Shown: positions 1 to 11,770, counted from the first letter of the stretch. The stretch: 64,000 nucleotides of DNA from Sialis fuliginosa (GCA_961205875.1 OY540814.1:25302151-25366150); one strand, 5' to 3'. The notes: generated by a model from the sequence alone, not told the origin. Made by a program: numbers and translations.

Positions 1-235
1 GCTACAAAATTTACTTATACAATTTTCAATAGATTACATAATAATTTAATTCCACAAATATTTATGACAACTATAAACGAAGAATATTTATTTATCTAGC
101 CAATGAGTTTCAAAACATCTGTCTTTGTTTGGTACATGGAGAAATGATTTAAATATTATGATATTGAAGTGAGAGGAGCCTACTAAGTTTGTGATACGCG
201 AATTTAAATGAAAACTGGACGACCACTTCTGCATT
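1..235 (+). repeat. Dispersed repeat family 'L3', copy 1 (truncated by window edge)
   Basis: Closely matches 6852-7075 and 27607-27895. All three share the words 'acaaaatttact', 'agattacataataattta', 'tttatctag' and 'gagaaatgatttaaatatta', and copies 1 and 3 also share the 'gaggagcctact' end. No coding potential or terminal structure is visible. The class is unknown. Confidence 0.7.
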
Positions 236-880
236 TCACTATATATTTCAATTCTCTAATCCATAGAGAAATAGGGTTCTTATATACAGTATATACGGTG
301 ACTTTACCCCACTGTTCACACTTAGAAGACAAGTTTTAAATCTCACAAATTCTCATAAGTTCATTCAATGACATATTTACTGAGGAGATGTCAAAAGTCG
401 ATATCAATACAGTAAACTGTTCTTCCAGCCAGATTGAGTCACCTATAAAACTCGACCGTGCGTTTCCGTGAACTAGGTCAGAGCAAGATTGTATCATTCC
501 CCCCAAACCCCTATTGTCCCTTGGGAGAAGGGAGAGTAGAAAGCGTCACACCGAATTTCCATCAAATCAATACAATCAGTGTTTTACACATTACGAGTTT
601 TCCACAAATTATAAATATCTGTATAATACTGTATGTATAATATACAGTATTATATCCGACGTAAGCACATAGATGTTCATTGTTTCACTCATGCAAATGT
701 TTGATTTTCTGTTAAACATTGCGACGGATTCGTAAAGACATTTTCTAAGGTCATGGAGGCAAATAAGGCCCACCTTAATTAAAAATGCTATATTTACACT
801 AGTAAGTAATTTATATTAAAAAGTATGATTGAATAACTGCCCGAGTCTTTTGTTATGACTCAAAATAAAATAAGGAGATA
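236..880. other. Non-genic stretch
   Basis: AT-rich sequence with a 60-codon open frame at 458-640 that has no recognisable domain. I see no splice-bounded exon, RNA gene or element end. Confidence 0.5.
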
Positions 881-1366
881 AGGTAGTGGCAGCAGTCTTG
901 GCAAGGACCCCAGTAATGGCGAATTTTTAATTAAATGTACTGAATTAGAAATATGTGTTGATATTTGATTACTACCATTTCTGAATATTAATCTATATAC
1001 ATTTAACTGTCTTACAGCGTGATTTGATGACGGCCAATAGGTGTCAAAATGGTGGACATTTAAACTAATTATATTATCATAGAAACTGTTTTACATTGTT
1101 TCAAATTTGACGATTCTTTCTTTTATATCTTTTGTGTCGTAGTACTTACCATTTTGTAATCACTAGCAAGTGCTCATTACTAGTTTTACTTTATCCATTA
1201 TTGGAGAAAACATATATACAAAATAAAGGCTATGATTTAAAAAAACAAACTATATTTGTGGACTTTGGTAATTAAATTGATTAAATAAAGAGTTAATTGT
1301 AGAAGCCTATTAATCCAAACAATAGAAAACTTGCTCTTATAGCGGCAATAACTAGTGCCTTTACCT
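881..1366 (-). mobile_element. TA-flanked MITE family A, nearly full-length, reverse orientation
   Basis: Flanked by TA on both sides. Termini are AGGTAGTGGCAGCAGTCTTG on the left and the inverted ...CTAGTGCCTTTACCT on the right, degenerate forms of the family terminus AGGTACTGGCACCAGTCTTG. The interior carries the family landmarks in reverse: 'gacggccaatag', 'atggtggacat', 'tagtacttaccattttgtaatcac', 'ctttggtaattaaattga'. TA duplication and short inverted repeats suggest a non-autonomous Tc1/mariner-like element. No transposase is encoded. Confidence 0.8.
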
Positions 1367-1563
1367 TATAATGATGTCTCTCAAAGCTATATGATTATCA
1401 GAAACAAAATAAGATTGTCACATCATTTTCTTAAAGGGAGTATAAGATCATGTTTCTGGTAATATAAAGACCATATACAATTTTCTCAGTGTATGAACAA
1501 CGGCCACGAAAGCCTACGGAAGAAAATTAATTTTTTTAATGATTTTATATTAATAGCATCCTG

Positions 1564-1680
1564 TGGATCTTGGCTTCTGAGTGTAAGCCGCGTCGGTTTG
1601 GTCGTGTTATCGGTCAAAAGTGCACTTTTAGAAGAGCCCTGATCCATATCAGGATCACCGCGGAAGCCTCAAGACTTGAA
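1564..1680 (+). repeat. Repeat family H copy 1
   Basis: Starts 'atcttggcttctgagtgtaag' and ends 'accgcggaagcctcaagactt'. Related copies are at 14014-14140 (reverse) and 53609-53672. The frame beginning with ATC at about 1567 keeps the peptide KPRRFGRV, also present in the 14-kb copy, so the family may derive from a coding element. Identity unknown. Confidence 0.6.
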
Positions 1681-2109
1681 TAGCATTCTGTAATGGCATA
1701 ATATCTTGATACTGCCTCCATCAAACTGAATAAGTTTTTCTGAAAACACCTTATTTTTCGAAATAAAAATTCGTAATGTTTTATTTTTGAACACCCAGTA
1801 TAAACGCAATCCGAACGAATATTTGAATTCTGTGGGTGTGAATGGTGGTCGGGTTTGGGGGGAGAGGAGGGGGTCTTGTAAATATGGCCAAGTGAGCGTT
1901 ATGCGAATATCTGTAGTAATATTTGTCTAACGTTAAAACGGAATTATATTCGTACCAGTCATACTTACATAAAAGCGTATTATGACTAGTGAAGAGACAA
2001 ATGCGTTAAATTCAGGGCAGGAATAAACTATCCTTGTATTATTTAAGGCCCCGATTCTCATAAATGTTGTTCAATAATAAGTTAAAAACAAAATATTATT
2101 TAAATTTTT
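1681..2109. other. Non-genic stretch
   Basis: A G-rich patch (about 1850-1875) and AT-rich filler. No gene or defined element seen. Confidence 0.5.
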
Positions 2110-2550
2110 TAGGGTTCCATAGACCTCTAGGAACTGTTATAGTTTCGCTTTGTTCTTCCGTCCGTCTGTCTATATAAATTTTATACCTATTAAAATGAAA
2201 TTTGGTAAACGGCCGTAGAAAACAGAAATGATGAGGATTTTGAAAAAAACATTTTTTTGGACCCCCTGCCTGACTGAAAAGTATATTCAATTTTTTTTTC
2301 ATATATGGTGTGTTTTCTAAAATGCAACAAAAAATGTTTTAGGACCTTTTCAAAGTCGTTATCAAAGCGTCCCCCAACTCCGTCTATTTTCTAAATTATC
2401 GATTCAAAAAAATCTGAAATTATTTCAGAATGTAGCTTTTAATTAGTAGTTTCAATGAAAATTATAACGAAGATTAGTAAAAATAGTTCACGAAAAATTT
2501 TGAAATAACTATTTTTTATGAATCGTAGTGAGAATGACTACGGAACCCTA
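2110..2550. mobile_element. TAGGGTTCC-terminated MITE-like element
   Basis: Begins TAGGGTTCCATAG and ends CTACGGAACCCTA, an inverted pair of about 12 bases. The left end carries 'gttcttccgtccgtctgtct', typical of a family widespread in moths and butterflies. The 68-codon minus-strand open frame inside it is incidental. A related fragment is at 7095-7147. Confidence 0.65.
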
Positions 2551-2600
2551 ACAAGTGCGTGCCCATCACGTTTTATTTTGAATAAGATTGAATTAATTTT

Positions 2601-2680
2601 TTTAACCGACTTCAAAAATTGTAAAATTTAATTATTATATACTATTCAGTGTTTTTAGAGTTTTTTAAAGTCGGTTTTAT
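2601..2680. repeat. 'accgacttcaaaa' hairpin repeat
   Basis: TTTAACCGACTTCAAAAA pairs with TTTAAAGTCGGTTTTA about 45 bases later. Same family at 25440-25980, where the loop is interrupted by a fold-back element, and at about 54990-55075. A longer relative with 'gaagtcggttaaaaat' ends near 26170, 35137 and 48205. Confidence 0.65.
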
Positions 2681-3961
2681 TTTATTTTTTAAAAAGCTTT
2701 ATATGTGATAAATTTTGTGTCTCAGCATTTATAAAATAATGCACATTATAAAATTGGTGTTATTAAACCTTTTACTAATAAATCAATTATAAAATGAAAT
2801 GAAAAAGTCTCAACTCATCGAATTTTAATTATATAAACATATTTCGCTTGACTTTTGTCATTCTATTAAAAAGATTCTCAATAATTTATTTTTATGTAAA
2901 TACGGTTTTTCAAATGAGGTTTAAAAGATAAATATTAAAATTTGTCAACGACTTTTTCAAGTGATGATTAATCTTAAAGATAAATAAAAAGAGAGTTGAT
3001 ATAATTTGTTAAAGTTTTTAATTACTTATGTACGATATTATAAAGGAGTGTTAGCTAACAAGCACTTTTAAACCAATATGACAAACTCCTTGAAGTATCA
3101 TGAAGTGTAGTAAGTAAACACTTCAAAGATATGCCGCAAGGGAAAAATATATAAAAAATTTAAGAAATTTTTTTTTTTTAATAATACTGAAAAATAGGAA
3201 CACAGAATAATTAAATTTATTTAAGAAATAAAAAATAAAATCTACTTCAAAAACTGTTAAATTCAGTTATATTTAATACTTTTTAGTTTTTTTTTTTAAA
3301 CGTTTTTTGCAATATCTTTTTATAAGATATTTCGGTTAATATATTTTTCTATTCCACATATTTAAGTTGAAAATAATAGAAATTGAACATTACAAGCATC
3401 CATAGCCTCGAGTTATTTAATTATTGTTGGTAAACGCAAATTTCTTTTCGTATTCTTTCAGATTGCTTTGTTTCCAAACAAGACAAACCGAGATCAAAGT
3501 GTCTCTGTCAAAAGGAAAATCAATGGATATGAAAATAAATAGAAGCACAGCTGAATAAAGAACTTTAATCACGTGATATTTGTTATATATTATATTCTGT
3601 TTTCTTTTTTTGACGTATTCTAAATCCTATCAAATGTATTTAAAAATAATTCATAAATATTTATACGAGATTTGTTGTTAAAAGTCGTTTAGAAATACAT
3701 TTTCCTAATTCTTTTTATTAAAATATAAAAAGGCTGTTTTAGTTTCAAAAAGTCAGATATTTTTTTTGAACTGTTTTGTTGTATATTTTATAGAAGCGCA
3801 CGTTTAAACCAAAATAAACTAATACTGGGATGAAAATTTATAGAATATACTCAGTAGGGTCGTTAGGGGGGTGGGGGAGTGACACCCGGGGTTGAAATCA
3901 AGAGTGTCACATGAAATGGACTTTAAAATAATCTATAGTTCTAATAATAGTATCAAAAAAA
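2681..3961. other. AT-rich non-genic stretch with element fragments
   Basis: About 3028-3115 resembles the left part of the element at 41699-42036 ('gttagctaacaagcactttt...tatgacaaactcc'). 3852-3925 resembles 17921-17990 ('gtgacaccc(g)gggttgaa...tcaagagtgtcac'). No coding exon is visible. Confidence 0.5.
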
Positions 3962-4307
3962 ATTTTAGGCAACCCTAAAGACAAGAATAAACCTACGGAC
4001 AAATCAGGAATCTACAAAATAAATTGTAAAGATTGTGATAAATTTTACATTGGTCAGAGTAGAAGAACCATCAATGTAAGATTTAAAGAACATATGTATT
4101 ATAACCGATGTAAAACATTTAAGATTAAATAAGTCCAGTGTAGCTACTCATATGTTTGAAAATCACCATGGTCTTAATCTATTGAAAGCGGTTTCTAACA
4201 GTAAAGATTTAGATTGCTATGAAAGTATGGAGATTTTTAAAAATAAGGGTAAAGTATTTAATTCCGACAATGGACCCCTAAATAATGCTTATTTTACTTA
4301 TGGATAA
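3962..4307 (+). mobile_element. Penelope-like retroelement relic: GIY-YIG endonuclease domain, frameshifted
   Basis: The frame starting at 3962 reads GIYKINCKDCDKFYIGQSRR at 4007-4066 and continues to an RFKEH motif. This matches the GIY-YIG core plus CxxC zinc-binding block of Penelope-like element endonucleases. The frame hits a stop after KTFKIK near 4130. The next frame takes over with HLRLNKSSVATHMFENHHG, then ESMEIF and a terminal YFTYG followed by TAA at 4305-4307. That is the expected C-terminal half, so a single frameshift near 4110-4130 separates the halves. No reverse transcriptase is found upstream. The copy is 5'-truncated and dead; GIY-YIG followed by HHG-type histidines makes another family unlikely. 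Confidence 0.82.
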
Positions 4308-4667
4308 ATCCGGGCCTGAAACTACCCCAGTATGTAACAATATTCTTGAAAGACGATACGTTAGATTTGCAATAAAAGCGGTGAACCATCAAGTGCGGAA
4401 CAAGTTTTCCGCACAAATAGAGTCATGTATCAATTAAGACGCGCAGCTACCTGTTCAATCATTGTAGTAAACACGTGTGGGTGTGCGTTTGTTTTTATTA
4501 ACCCTAGACGTGTGTACTTTGTAATTTTCACCCACTCTTCACTTCCAAGACTATTCTGTCTTTGTCTTTATTAACCTTAAATAAACGTGCAAGAAAGCAA
4601 TTGTTTATTTTATATACATAAGTGAATTTTATATTACTTTTTTATTAATCCTAGATGGCTATGTCAT
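4308..4667. other. Tail of the Penelope-like relic and unassigned DNA
   Basis: Directly after the stop is 'taaatccgggcctga', identical in its core to the hAT end at 10859-10872. 4466-4478 has 'gtaaacacgtgtgg', reminiscent of but weaker than the hammerhead-like motif at 28 kb. No gene seen. Confidence 0.4.
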
Positions 4668-4915
4668 CAATATTAATATTATAAATGCGAAAGGTGTATG
4701 TCTGTTTGTTGGCTTTTTATGGCTAAACGCTGAACCAAACTTGGTTAAATTTGGCAGAGAGAGAGCCTGTATCCTGAGGAAGGACATAGGCTTCTTTCTA
4801 TCCTGAAAACTATGTGTAATATTTGTACGCGCGAAGGATACACTTTTCGGCGTAGACTTCTAGCGTGCAAATGGGTAACTAAAAACCTATATTTTATCGA
4901 CTAAACTTTAGTACT
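4668..4915 (+). repeat. Dispersed repeat family D copy
   Basis: Carries the family blocks in order: 'aatattataaatgcgaaag', 'gtctgtttgtt', 'gctgaaccaaacttggttaaatttgg', 'cctgaggaaggacatagg', 'ggcgtagacttctagcg'. Same family: 8893-9032, 17692-17850, 19992-20079, 40963-41266, 52034-52172, 60641-60843, 62622-62868. It is a common insect-type repeat with no coding capacity here. Confidence 0.75.
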
Positions 4916-5579
4916 AAAGAATCATTTTCCCATGTTATTTAAATAGGAAACGGAACTCCCATTTGCGGCATCTCTTAAAATTGAACTACATAGTAATCTT
5001 TCGGCAAGGATTTAATGTGTACTTTTTTCTAATCATACCAGAATATTATTCACAACAACTTTAATAAAAAGAAGAATATAAGATATTTATAATATCCTGT
5101 GTTAAAAAATTCATACCGGATTTCCATTTTCATTCCATTTCGAATCGTACGAGAGTTTTCCTGTAACTATGATAACAAATGTAAGGATAGAATATAATAC
5201 ATATCCTGTATTACGATGCTAATCTTGGGTTAACAAATCCATCAACCATTTCCTGAGAATACACTTGAAGATGTCCTTGCGGTATTGTAAAAGGCAGAAA
5301 AAGCTAATAAACGCTGGCAAATGCTAGACCATTTATTTCAATATTGTCACGTGAAAAACACGACTGGTTTTGTCATTATGAGAAGTTCTGTTTGCAAAAA
5401 ACATTAATTTAGATGAAAATGTCCGACGATAATATAGTACATAATATGTCTATGTTTTGTCTTAAGTTGTAACTAAAATAAATAATTATTTAGAAACATA
5501 TTAATGTCTGATACTACAGGTTGTAAATTTCTTCTACGGTAATTAAAAATTACTGTGTTTGTATAATTTAAGCAGTCCA
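4916..5579. other. Non-genic stretch
   Basis: AT-rich sequence without recognisable exon, RNA gene or element terminus. Confidence 0.5.
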
Positions 5580-5630
5580 TTAAACAAGTGTCCAACACTG
5601 GGGTATTGTCCAAGATTGGTGTCAGTACCT
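5580..5630 (+). mobile_element. MITE family A, isolated right end
   Basis: 'aacaagtgtccaacactggg...caagattggtgtcagtacct' matches the right terminus of the copy at 49875-50418 (reverse complement). Only about 50 bases remain. Confidence 0.65.
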
Positions 5631-6055
5631 CATATAGTATTTTTTAGCTACTACGTTATTTTACAGGTAAAATAATTCATTTTGTCTGTCTGTTTATTCT
5701 GATTTGCCACGAAAATTAAGTTTATATTTGTTACTTCGGAATCGACATAAGTACATGCTTACATCTCCATTGTAATAGTATTTTCCATTTAATGCACTAA
5801 TGAACACGCTGTTTGCGTTCCATCTCTGTCTAACTGCAGGAGTGTGAGAAGAACGAAGATACAATAAGTAACAGAGAAAGCTTTAATAGGGACTTAATTC
5901 TGTATCTTACATTTTGAGATTTTGTTCTTGCATTATAAAACGATTTGCTTGTTAATAATTTAATGGAGATTTATTGGGTAAACGAATGCATATAAAATAT
6001 TATAGAAGCGTCTTTCACGAACATTTCATGTGCATAAAGACTTAAAATTATTGTT

Positions 6056-6306
6056 AAGTGTCCATCACCGCGTGCTCATTACTAGTTTTACCTTTGCCAT
6101 TACTGGAGAAGAAACATGAACAAAATAAAAGGCTATAATTTAAAAAAACAAACTATATTTGCGGACTTTGGTAAGTAAATTGATTAAACAAAGAGTTTCT
6201 TGTTTTATTAGTAACATGAGTTCATGAGAATTACAAAAAACAATCCCATTAATCCAAAAAACCCGAAAACTTGCTCTTATAGCGGCCATAACTAGTGCCT
6301 TTACCT
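6056..6306 (-). mobile_element. MITE family A, half copy in reverse
   Basis: Contains 'gtgctcattactagttttac', 'ctttggtaagtaaattgatt', 'agtaacatgagttcatgagaattac' and the terminus 'actagtgcctttacctta'. The other half is missing. Confidence 0.75.
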
Positions 6307-6851
6307 TATTTCTTATTAAAAATTTTTTGAAAGTTCAATAGGGGTAAAAACTTGTTCCAGATTAACAATAGGTACATATGTAGGTATAAGATTTTATAGA
6401 TTATATAAATGTTCATAAAAACGAAAACAACGCTAGTTAACTATATGATGTTAAAACGAGATTCATCATAAAAAGATTATCACACAAAATTAAACGTGTT
6501 TCAACATTTGCGTGAAAAACAAAAAGTTAATTGTTCATTATGCGTTGATACTATAGATATATATGTATATGTAGTAGTTACAAATGGACCGGTATGGCAA
6601 ATGTTACAAATCGACGCAAAAAATCATGAGTGCAATCACTGGAACATATTACCAATTCAGCAGATTACTGGCAATATGTGAATTAACAATTACACACATA
6701 TGTACATACCTACAATAGCTACTGTATCTATGACTGTAAATGTGTACAAATGTACAGTCGCCTGCAGAACTCGTCTGGCACCCTAAAGGCTAGAATCGCT
6801 TACTACAGATTCCAAATTTAAAGACAAACATCATCGGTTATCTTTTTCTAT
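6307..6851. other. Non-genic stretch
   Basis: A 61-codon open frame at 6496-6681 has no signal peptide, domain or splice context. I do not call it a gene. Confidence 0.45.
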
Positions 6852-7075
6852 CAAGTTTAATATATTTAAATACTAAAATTCGGAATATCAAATATTTATT
6901 GCCACAAAATTTACGTATATAATTTTCAATAGATTACATAATAATTTAATTGCACAAATATATATGAGAACTATAAACGAAGAGTAGTTCTTTATCTAGC
7001 AAATGAATTTCAAAATATCTGTCTGTTTGATACATGGAGAAATGATTTAAATATTATAATAATCAATCAGTAAAA
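6852..7075 (+). repeat. Dispersed repeat family 'L3', copy 2
   Basis: 'caagtttaatatatttaaat...cggaatatcaaatatttattgcc' followed by the words shared with 1-235 and 27607-27895. The left edge shows that copy 1 is cut by the window start. Confidence 0.7.
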
Positions 7076-7094
7076 ATTTAAAATTTCTAGAAAA

Positions 7095-7147
7095 GGACGG
7101 ACGGACGGACGACAAAGTAAAATTAATAGAGTTTCTTCGGAACCCTA
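7095..7147 (-). mobile_element. AGGGTTCC-type element, terminal fragment
   Basis: 'ggacggacggacggacgacaaagt' then 'cttcggaacccta', equivalent to the right end of the 2110-2550 element. Confidence 0.5.
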
Positions 7148-8892
7148 AAAACGTTCGAACTTATCTTACGACCTTTTTACAACAATAAACGTCATTTTCA
7201 GGACTAAGCAAAGTTTAAAAGTAACAGCTAACATATTTTAATTACGTTCTCGCTTGAACTCCTTTTTAGATAACTCCTTATCGTTTGTAGAAGTTGTCAA
7301 GTTGACAAAAGAATCGCAGGGGTTTAACAAGAGGCTGTTTATTGAATTTATTAGTGTGCGTTCATAACTTCATGTGATTTATTGGCAAGCAGTTGCTCGT
7401 TGAAAAAAGTGAGCTTTAAATCAGTCGTTTGCATGCAGCCCTTATGGGATTCATTTATCGCTTTAATGGTAATTAAATAAGGCTGAGTGTTTAAGGGTTG
7501 ATTATTTTAATATAAGGGTTGCGTTACCGTCGTTAAGAAACACAATAGCTACATTAAGTAGCCCTTAAATTATTTGAGTGAAATACAGTAAAGTGTCATG
7601 AACAATGTTTAATATTAAGGTATTTCTCGGGGAGCAACAAAGTTCGCTATATGACAGAAAAACATAAATATATCTTGGAAAATATCAAGAGCAAGCCCAA
7701 ATATTATATTCGGATTCCCTCGGCTGATCGTTTGAGTTTATTTTGTTTTCAATAATTAACATTTAAATTTCAACAGAACACAAATTATTTGTACTTTTTT
7801 CTTCTGAATCGTTTTTGTTAGGTAATTTAGGTATTGATAAGTTATTATTACAATAATAACTAATCGTGTTTGTACTTAATTAATTAAACTGTATTATTCA
7901 AAAATCCTAAACAATAATTCCGTAGTCTACGCGAGCGAAGCCGCGTGGGCACTGCTAGTCTATAATATTAATAAGTTTTCTAAGATCAAGTACAAGACAG
8001 ACTCGTGCGATAATATATTTTATATTCATTTTATTTATTTAAAATCCTATAATGTAATTAAAAATTGTACATAATTGTACAACCCTGCTCATTTTATATC
8101 TCGAAATCAAAAGTCTTTTGATTTACTAAATCTTTATATCCAAACAAAAACACATTTAAAATAATTCAATTTAAATTACCAAAACTGAATTACTTGAAAC
8201 ATCAATCAATAAGATGATAACAAGAATCACTTTGCAGTTTAAACTTGCTAGAACAAAAACCTTTCAATCAAAGCAAGGTAATTAAATATTTAGTAGAGAG
8301 ATAGACAGAGAGACTAAAGAGACGCAGCGATAACAAAATATTTAATCACATGTACTTTGACTAGGGTTGCTATCATCCCCCTAGTCACATAAATAATTGT
8401 CCCACAGGGTTTTCTTCAAATCATCATTCTAACAAGAACTGAGAAGTACCTACTTAATGTTAGAGCTCGAGTTTGTAGATTTACATCACAGGAAATATAA
8501 TATTTGAAAGTGTGACGTCAATTGTTCTTAATTTTTTTGTGTTATCGATTTTCAGTAATTTTTTTCTTGTATTTTTTTGTTCTTTATTTACCTCATACAC
8601 TGTTCTAAAAAAATATTGATTGATACTGAAAACTAATAACACTCATAAATAATAAACCGATTATCAAAATTTATAATCTTTTGAGGGGGGGGGAGTCTGT
8701 AGCTCCTCACAAAAAGAATTTCAGGACATACGTTCAAATAAAGTTTTTTTCTAAAAATCCTTCGTCCGCATGGAATTTGTATTTTTTTTATCTAATCAAT
8801 TTTTCGAGATACCCCGAGTCGAAAAATAAATCTTAAGCATAAATTCCTTTATTGTTCATTTAACCGCTTAAAAAAGAAACCAAGTTTTAAAG
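7148..8892. other. Non-genic stretch
   Basis: Contains 'acgcgagcgaagccgcgtgggcactgctagt' at 7928-7958, the 3' signature of family D-like repeats, and a 9-G run near 8683-8691. No coding exon or RNA gene is recognisable. Confidence 0.5.
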
Positions 8893-9032
8893 TATACAAA
8901 GTAACCTATGTCCTTCCTATCTCCCTACCAAATTTCATTAAGATCGGTTAGCGGTTTAGCCGTGAAAAGGTAACAAACAGACAGACAGATAGAGTTACTT
9001 TCGCATTTATAATAATAATATTAGTATGGTTT
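8893..9032 (-). repeat. Family D copy, reverse
   Basis: 'cctatgtccttcctatctccc', 'aatttcattaagatcggtta', 'gcggtttagccgtgaaaagg', 'cagacagacag', 'gcatttataata' in the order expected on the minus strand. Confidence 0.75.
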
Positions 9033-9048
9033 AAATCTTTAAATAGTT

Positions 9049-9310
9049 TTCAAAAATAGGACGTTTTCTTCCCAGACAAAAATTAATCTTAAATATAAAA
9101 TTTCACCCTTCTACGATTTGTCGTATTTGAGTTACAGCGCTTACAGACAGACAGACACACAGACATCATGGCGAAAATAGTCAGAATGGATTCAGGGAAG
9201 GTCAAAATAGATAATTCCATCAAAATCCGGATTTAGAAAAAAATCGGCTTCACTATACTTACTTATTTATACTATATAAAATATGTATTTTTCATATACA
9301 TGGTATAAGA
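9049..9310 (-). repeat. Repeat family E copy 1
   Basis: Reverse complement of about 36530-36755 with very few differences, including 'aggacgttttcttcccagac', 'atcatggcgaaaatagtcag', 'ggattcagggaaggtcaaaa' and the flank 'catggtataagaaagta'. A more diverged copy is at 37243-37385. The class is unknown. The high similarity suggests relatively recent movement. Confidence 0.75.
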
Positions 9311-10672
9311 AAGTAAAAATGGTATAAGATTATGTTTATAACTATTTTTATCATTGTGCGTTTTGCGGTATAAAATAATATCAAGTCTTGAATTTAAAGT
9401 CTAAGAGTATCTTCATCTATAGAATCAAGACAACGATTTAGGCAATGTAAATAAAAGATTGCCAAGATTTCTCTTAACGTTCTGTTTAATTTAAGACTGA
9501 TTATTTTGGTTGGGATTATTACAATTCTCAACTGTCTGTAGTTCTAATATGTATTTTGAAAATTAAAAATACTGGAATAAGAAAACGAATACTATATATT
9601 TTTTAATCATTTGAATAAATATTAAAAAAGAAGCCCATATTCGCATTTCGTGTGAGATACGTTCTGAATTCACTGTATAGATTTCTTATTTTAGAAAAAA
9701 ATGGAATTTTCATTAAAATCTGTAATAGTATTCAGCCAACGAAACTCAATTTACATAATAATGTGAATTCTGATAGAGATGGCTCAAAATGCAGAATGTT
9801 GGTGAAAATAATTTATTTGTGGCTTTTTGGGGGAGGATTGTCGACTCTAATGTTACCTGAGATCATTATTAATGTAATACGAATGCATATATATTTAAAT
9901 TTTGTATTATAATTCAGAATAAATAATTCATAAACAAGATTACAATTTAATTAGAACAGATAAAATCGATAAAATTGTCTGATCCTTTTGTAAAATGGAA
10001 CATTATGGAATCACTGTGTCTGTCTGTCTAGCCTTCTAGATATTGAACCGTATGACTTAGAGAGCTGATATTTGGTAAAATTATAGATAATAATGACTGA
10101 ATAATATACCTGAGTAGTAACAATGAAATTTTAAAGTTCTTGGCGCTTTTAAAAGGGAGCAAATGAGAAAATTGTCGAGTGCAGTATCAAATGAAAGCTG
10201 ATTTATCAAAAAAATTAAATATGTAAATGTTTTGTTATTATTATTTTTTTAAATAAATAAAAATATTTAATCTTCTCCCCATATCCGAAAGTAATTTGAC
10301 AAAAATACTTCCCGCATTCAAAATTTCGATTACTTGTAAAAAGATTTTTACCTGTCTGGCTAAAAATATTTTAATAGAATAAACCCGATAAAAATAAATA
10401 AATAATTAATAATTTAAAATACAATTACATTTTTACTGCGTCAAACTACGTTTTCCCTTTCGCATAACTTTCGGATTCATTCACCCCACACTATGTTTTA
10501 GACTGGCTTATATGTATAGTTACAACTGTGATTACGAATCTAAACGAAACTGTTAGTAATCTGGCAGCTGGCAGCCTGCCAGAAAATCCTGACCGTAAAT
10601 GAAAAGAATAAATATATACCTCAGTATACACTTGGGTTTTAAAATTATGAAAGTATTATAGTACTCTAGACT
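9311..10672. other. Non-genic stretch
   Basis: The largest open frame, 9652-9912 (86 codons), resembles nothing I know and has no promoter or splice support. 10005-10060 has 'tcactgtgtctgtctgtctag', typical of dispersed repeats. Confidence 0.45.
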
Positions 10673-10872
10673 CAGACCCGGATTTAGGAATTTGGCGCCC
10701 CTAAGCTCAAATCGAGTGTTCCAACCTAATCTAACCTTACATACTTGGTTCCAATATTAACACTACTGTCAAGTTCCAGTTCCTTGCCGGTAAAACAATT
10801 TTTGAAAGTTCTCCCCAAAATTTGCTACCTTAGGCAACTGTCTACATTACCTGTTCGGTAAATCCGGGCCTG
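10673..10872. mobile_element. hAT-type MITE with 8-bp target duplication
   Basis: A 200-bp element. Left end CAGACCCGGATTTA and right end TAAATCCGGGCCTG form a terminal inverted repeat. It is flanked by TCTAGACT on the left and TCTAGATT on the right, an 8-bp duplication with one change. 8-bp duplications with CAG...CTG ends are the hAT signature. No transposase. Confidence 0.85.
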
Positions 10873-11770
10873 TCTAGATTTGAATGGAAAATGTGAAGAA
10901 TAAATTCAAAAATTTTATTTATAGTTTGTTATATAGTAGCATTTGCTACAAACAGACTGGTAACATAGATGGAAGAAATCAGGTATAAACTGACAGATAT
11001 ATTTACCTGACAGTTAAACTTACTAACTTACAAATTAAAGCTAACTGACAATATTGTATACAAATTCATAATATTTTATATAACAATGTATTGTACCCAT
11101 ATAAAAGCAATAAAAAAACGACCCCCCCCCCCCCTTCTAACGCCGCTACATCATCATACATCTTCTGCTCTATCAGTTTTATCGCACACACGAGATCAAC
11201 GAGGCAATTTCTTGCCGTTAATTTATTATGTGCCAATTCAAAACTATGTGAGGGGGAATCGATACCGACAGCATGGGGCTATATTTGGAACAGTGCATAC
11301 GTGTTTTATTTAATAAATAATGTAAATCGCCGATTAATATCTATACCAAATTATTGATTTCGTTTTAGTGTGTATTCGGCTAAAATAGAACAAATGACAA
11401 ACGATAGCTTTTTTGTTGTTAAACAACACAACGCTGACGATGTTTTTTTTACTAGGGCAGTACGCCGAAAGCAGACCCAGACAATTGATCAGTATTTATT
11501 TAATTGTAAGTATTAAGTAGCCCGTAAGCTGTTTACAGAAAAACTTTTCAAACAAAAGTTACTCAGTTTAGAGAGGGGAATATTATGTTATTTTTTTTTG
11601 TGAGTGTTTTTAACACGATTTTCTTAGCTTGACCTGTAACATTGTAAGCAAATCTTACAACTCATTTTTCACCCACTTTTAATTGTCGTATCGATTTGAA
11701 ACTTTGCAAACTTATGCAATTTTAATGACAATGCAATAATATAGTACCATGGAGTATGGCATGGAGGTAG
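10873..11770. other. Non-genic stretch with a C14 tract
   Basis: A run of about 14 C lies near 11121-11134. Overlapping open frames at 11086-11357 run through it, but their frames depend on the homopolymer length and show no domain. 11140-11290 is less AT-rich than its surroundings and could be a relic of something coding; I cannot identify it. Confidence 0.4.

Noticed and set aside
4466..4478. Hammerhead-like 'aaacacgtgtgg' beside the Penelope relic
   Set aside because: Lacks the CTGATGA core and the GTC cleavage triplet.
11086..11357. Two overlapping open frames of 75 and 88 codons
   Set aside because: Both depend on the length of a C14 homopolymer and show no recognisable domain.
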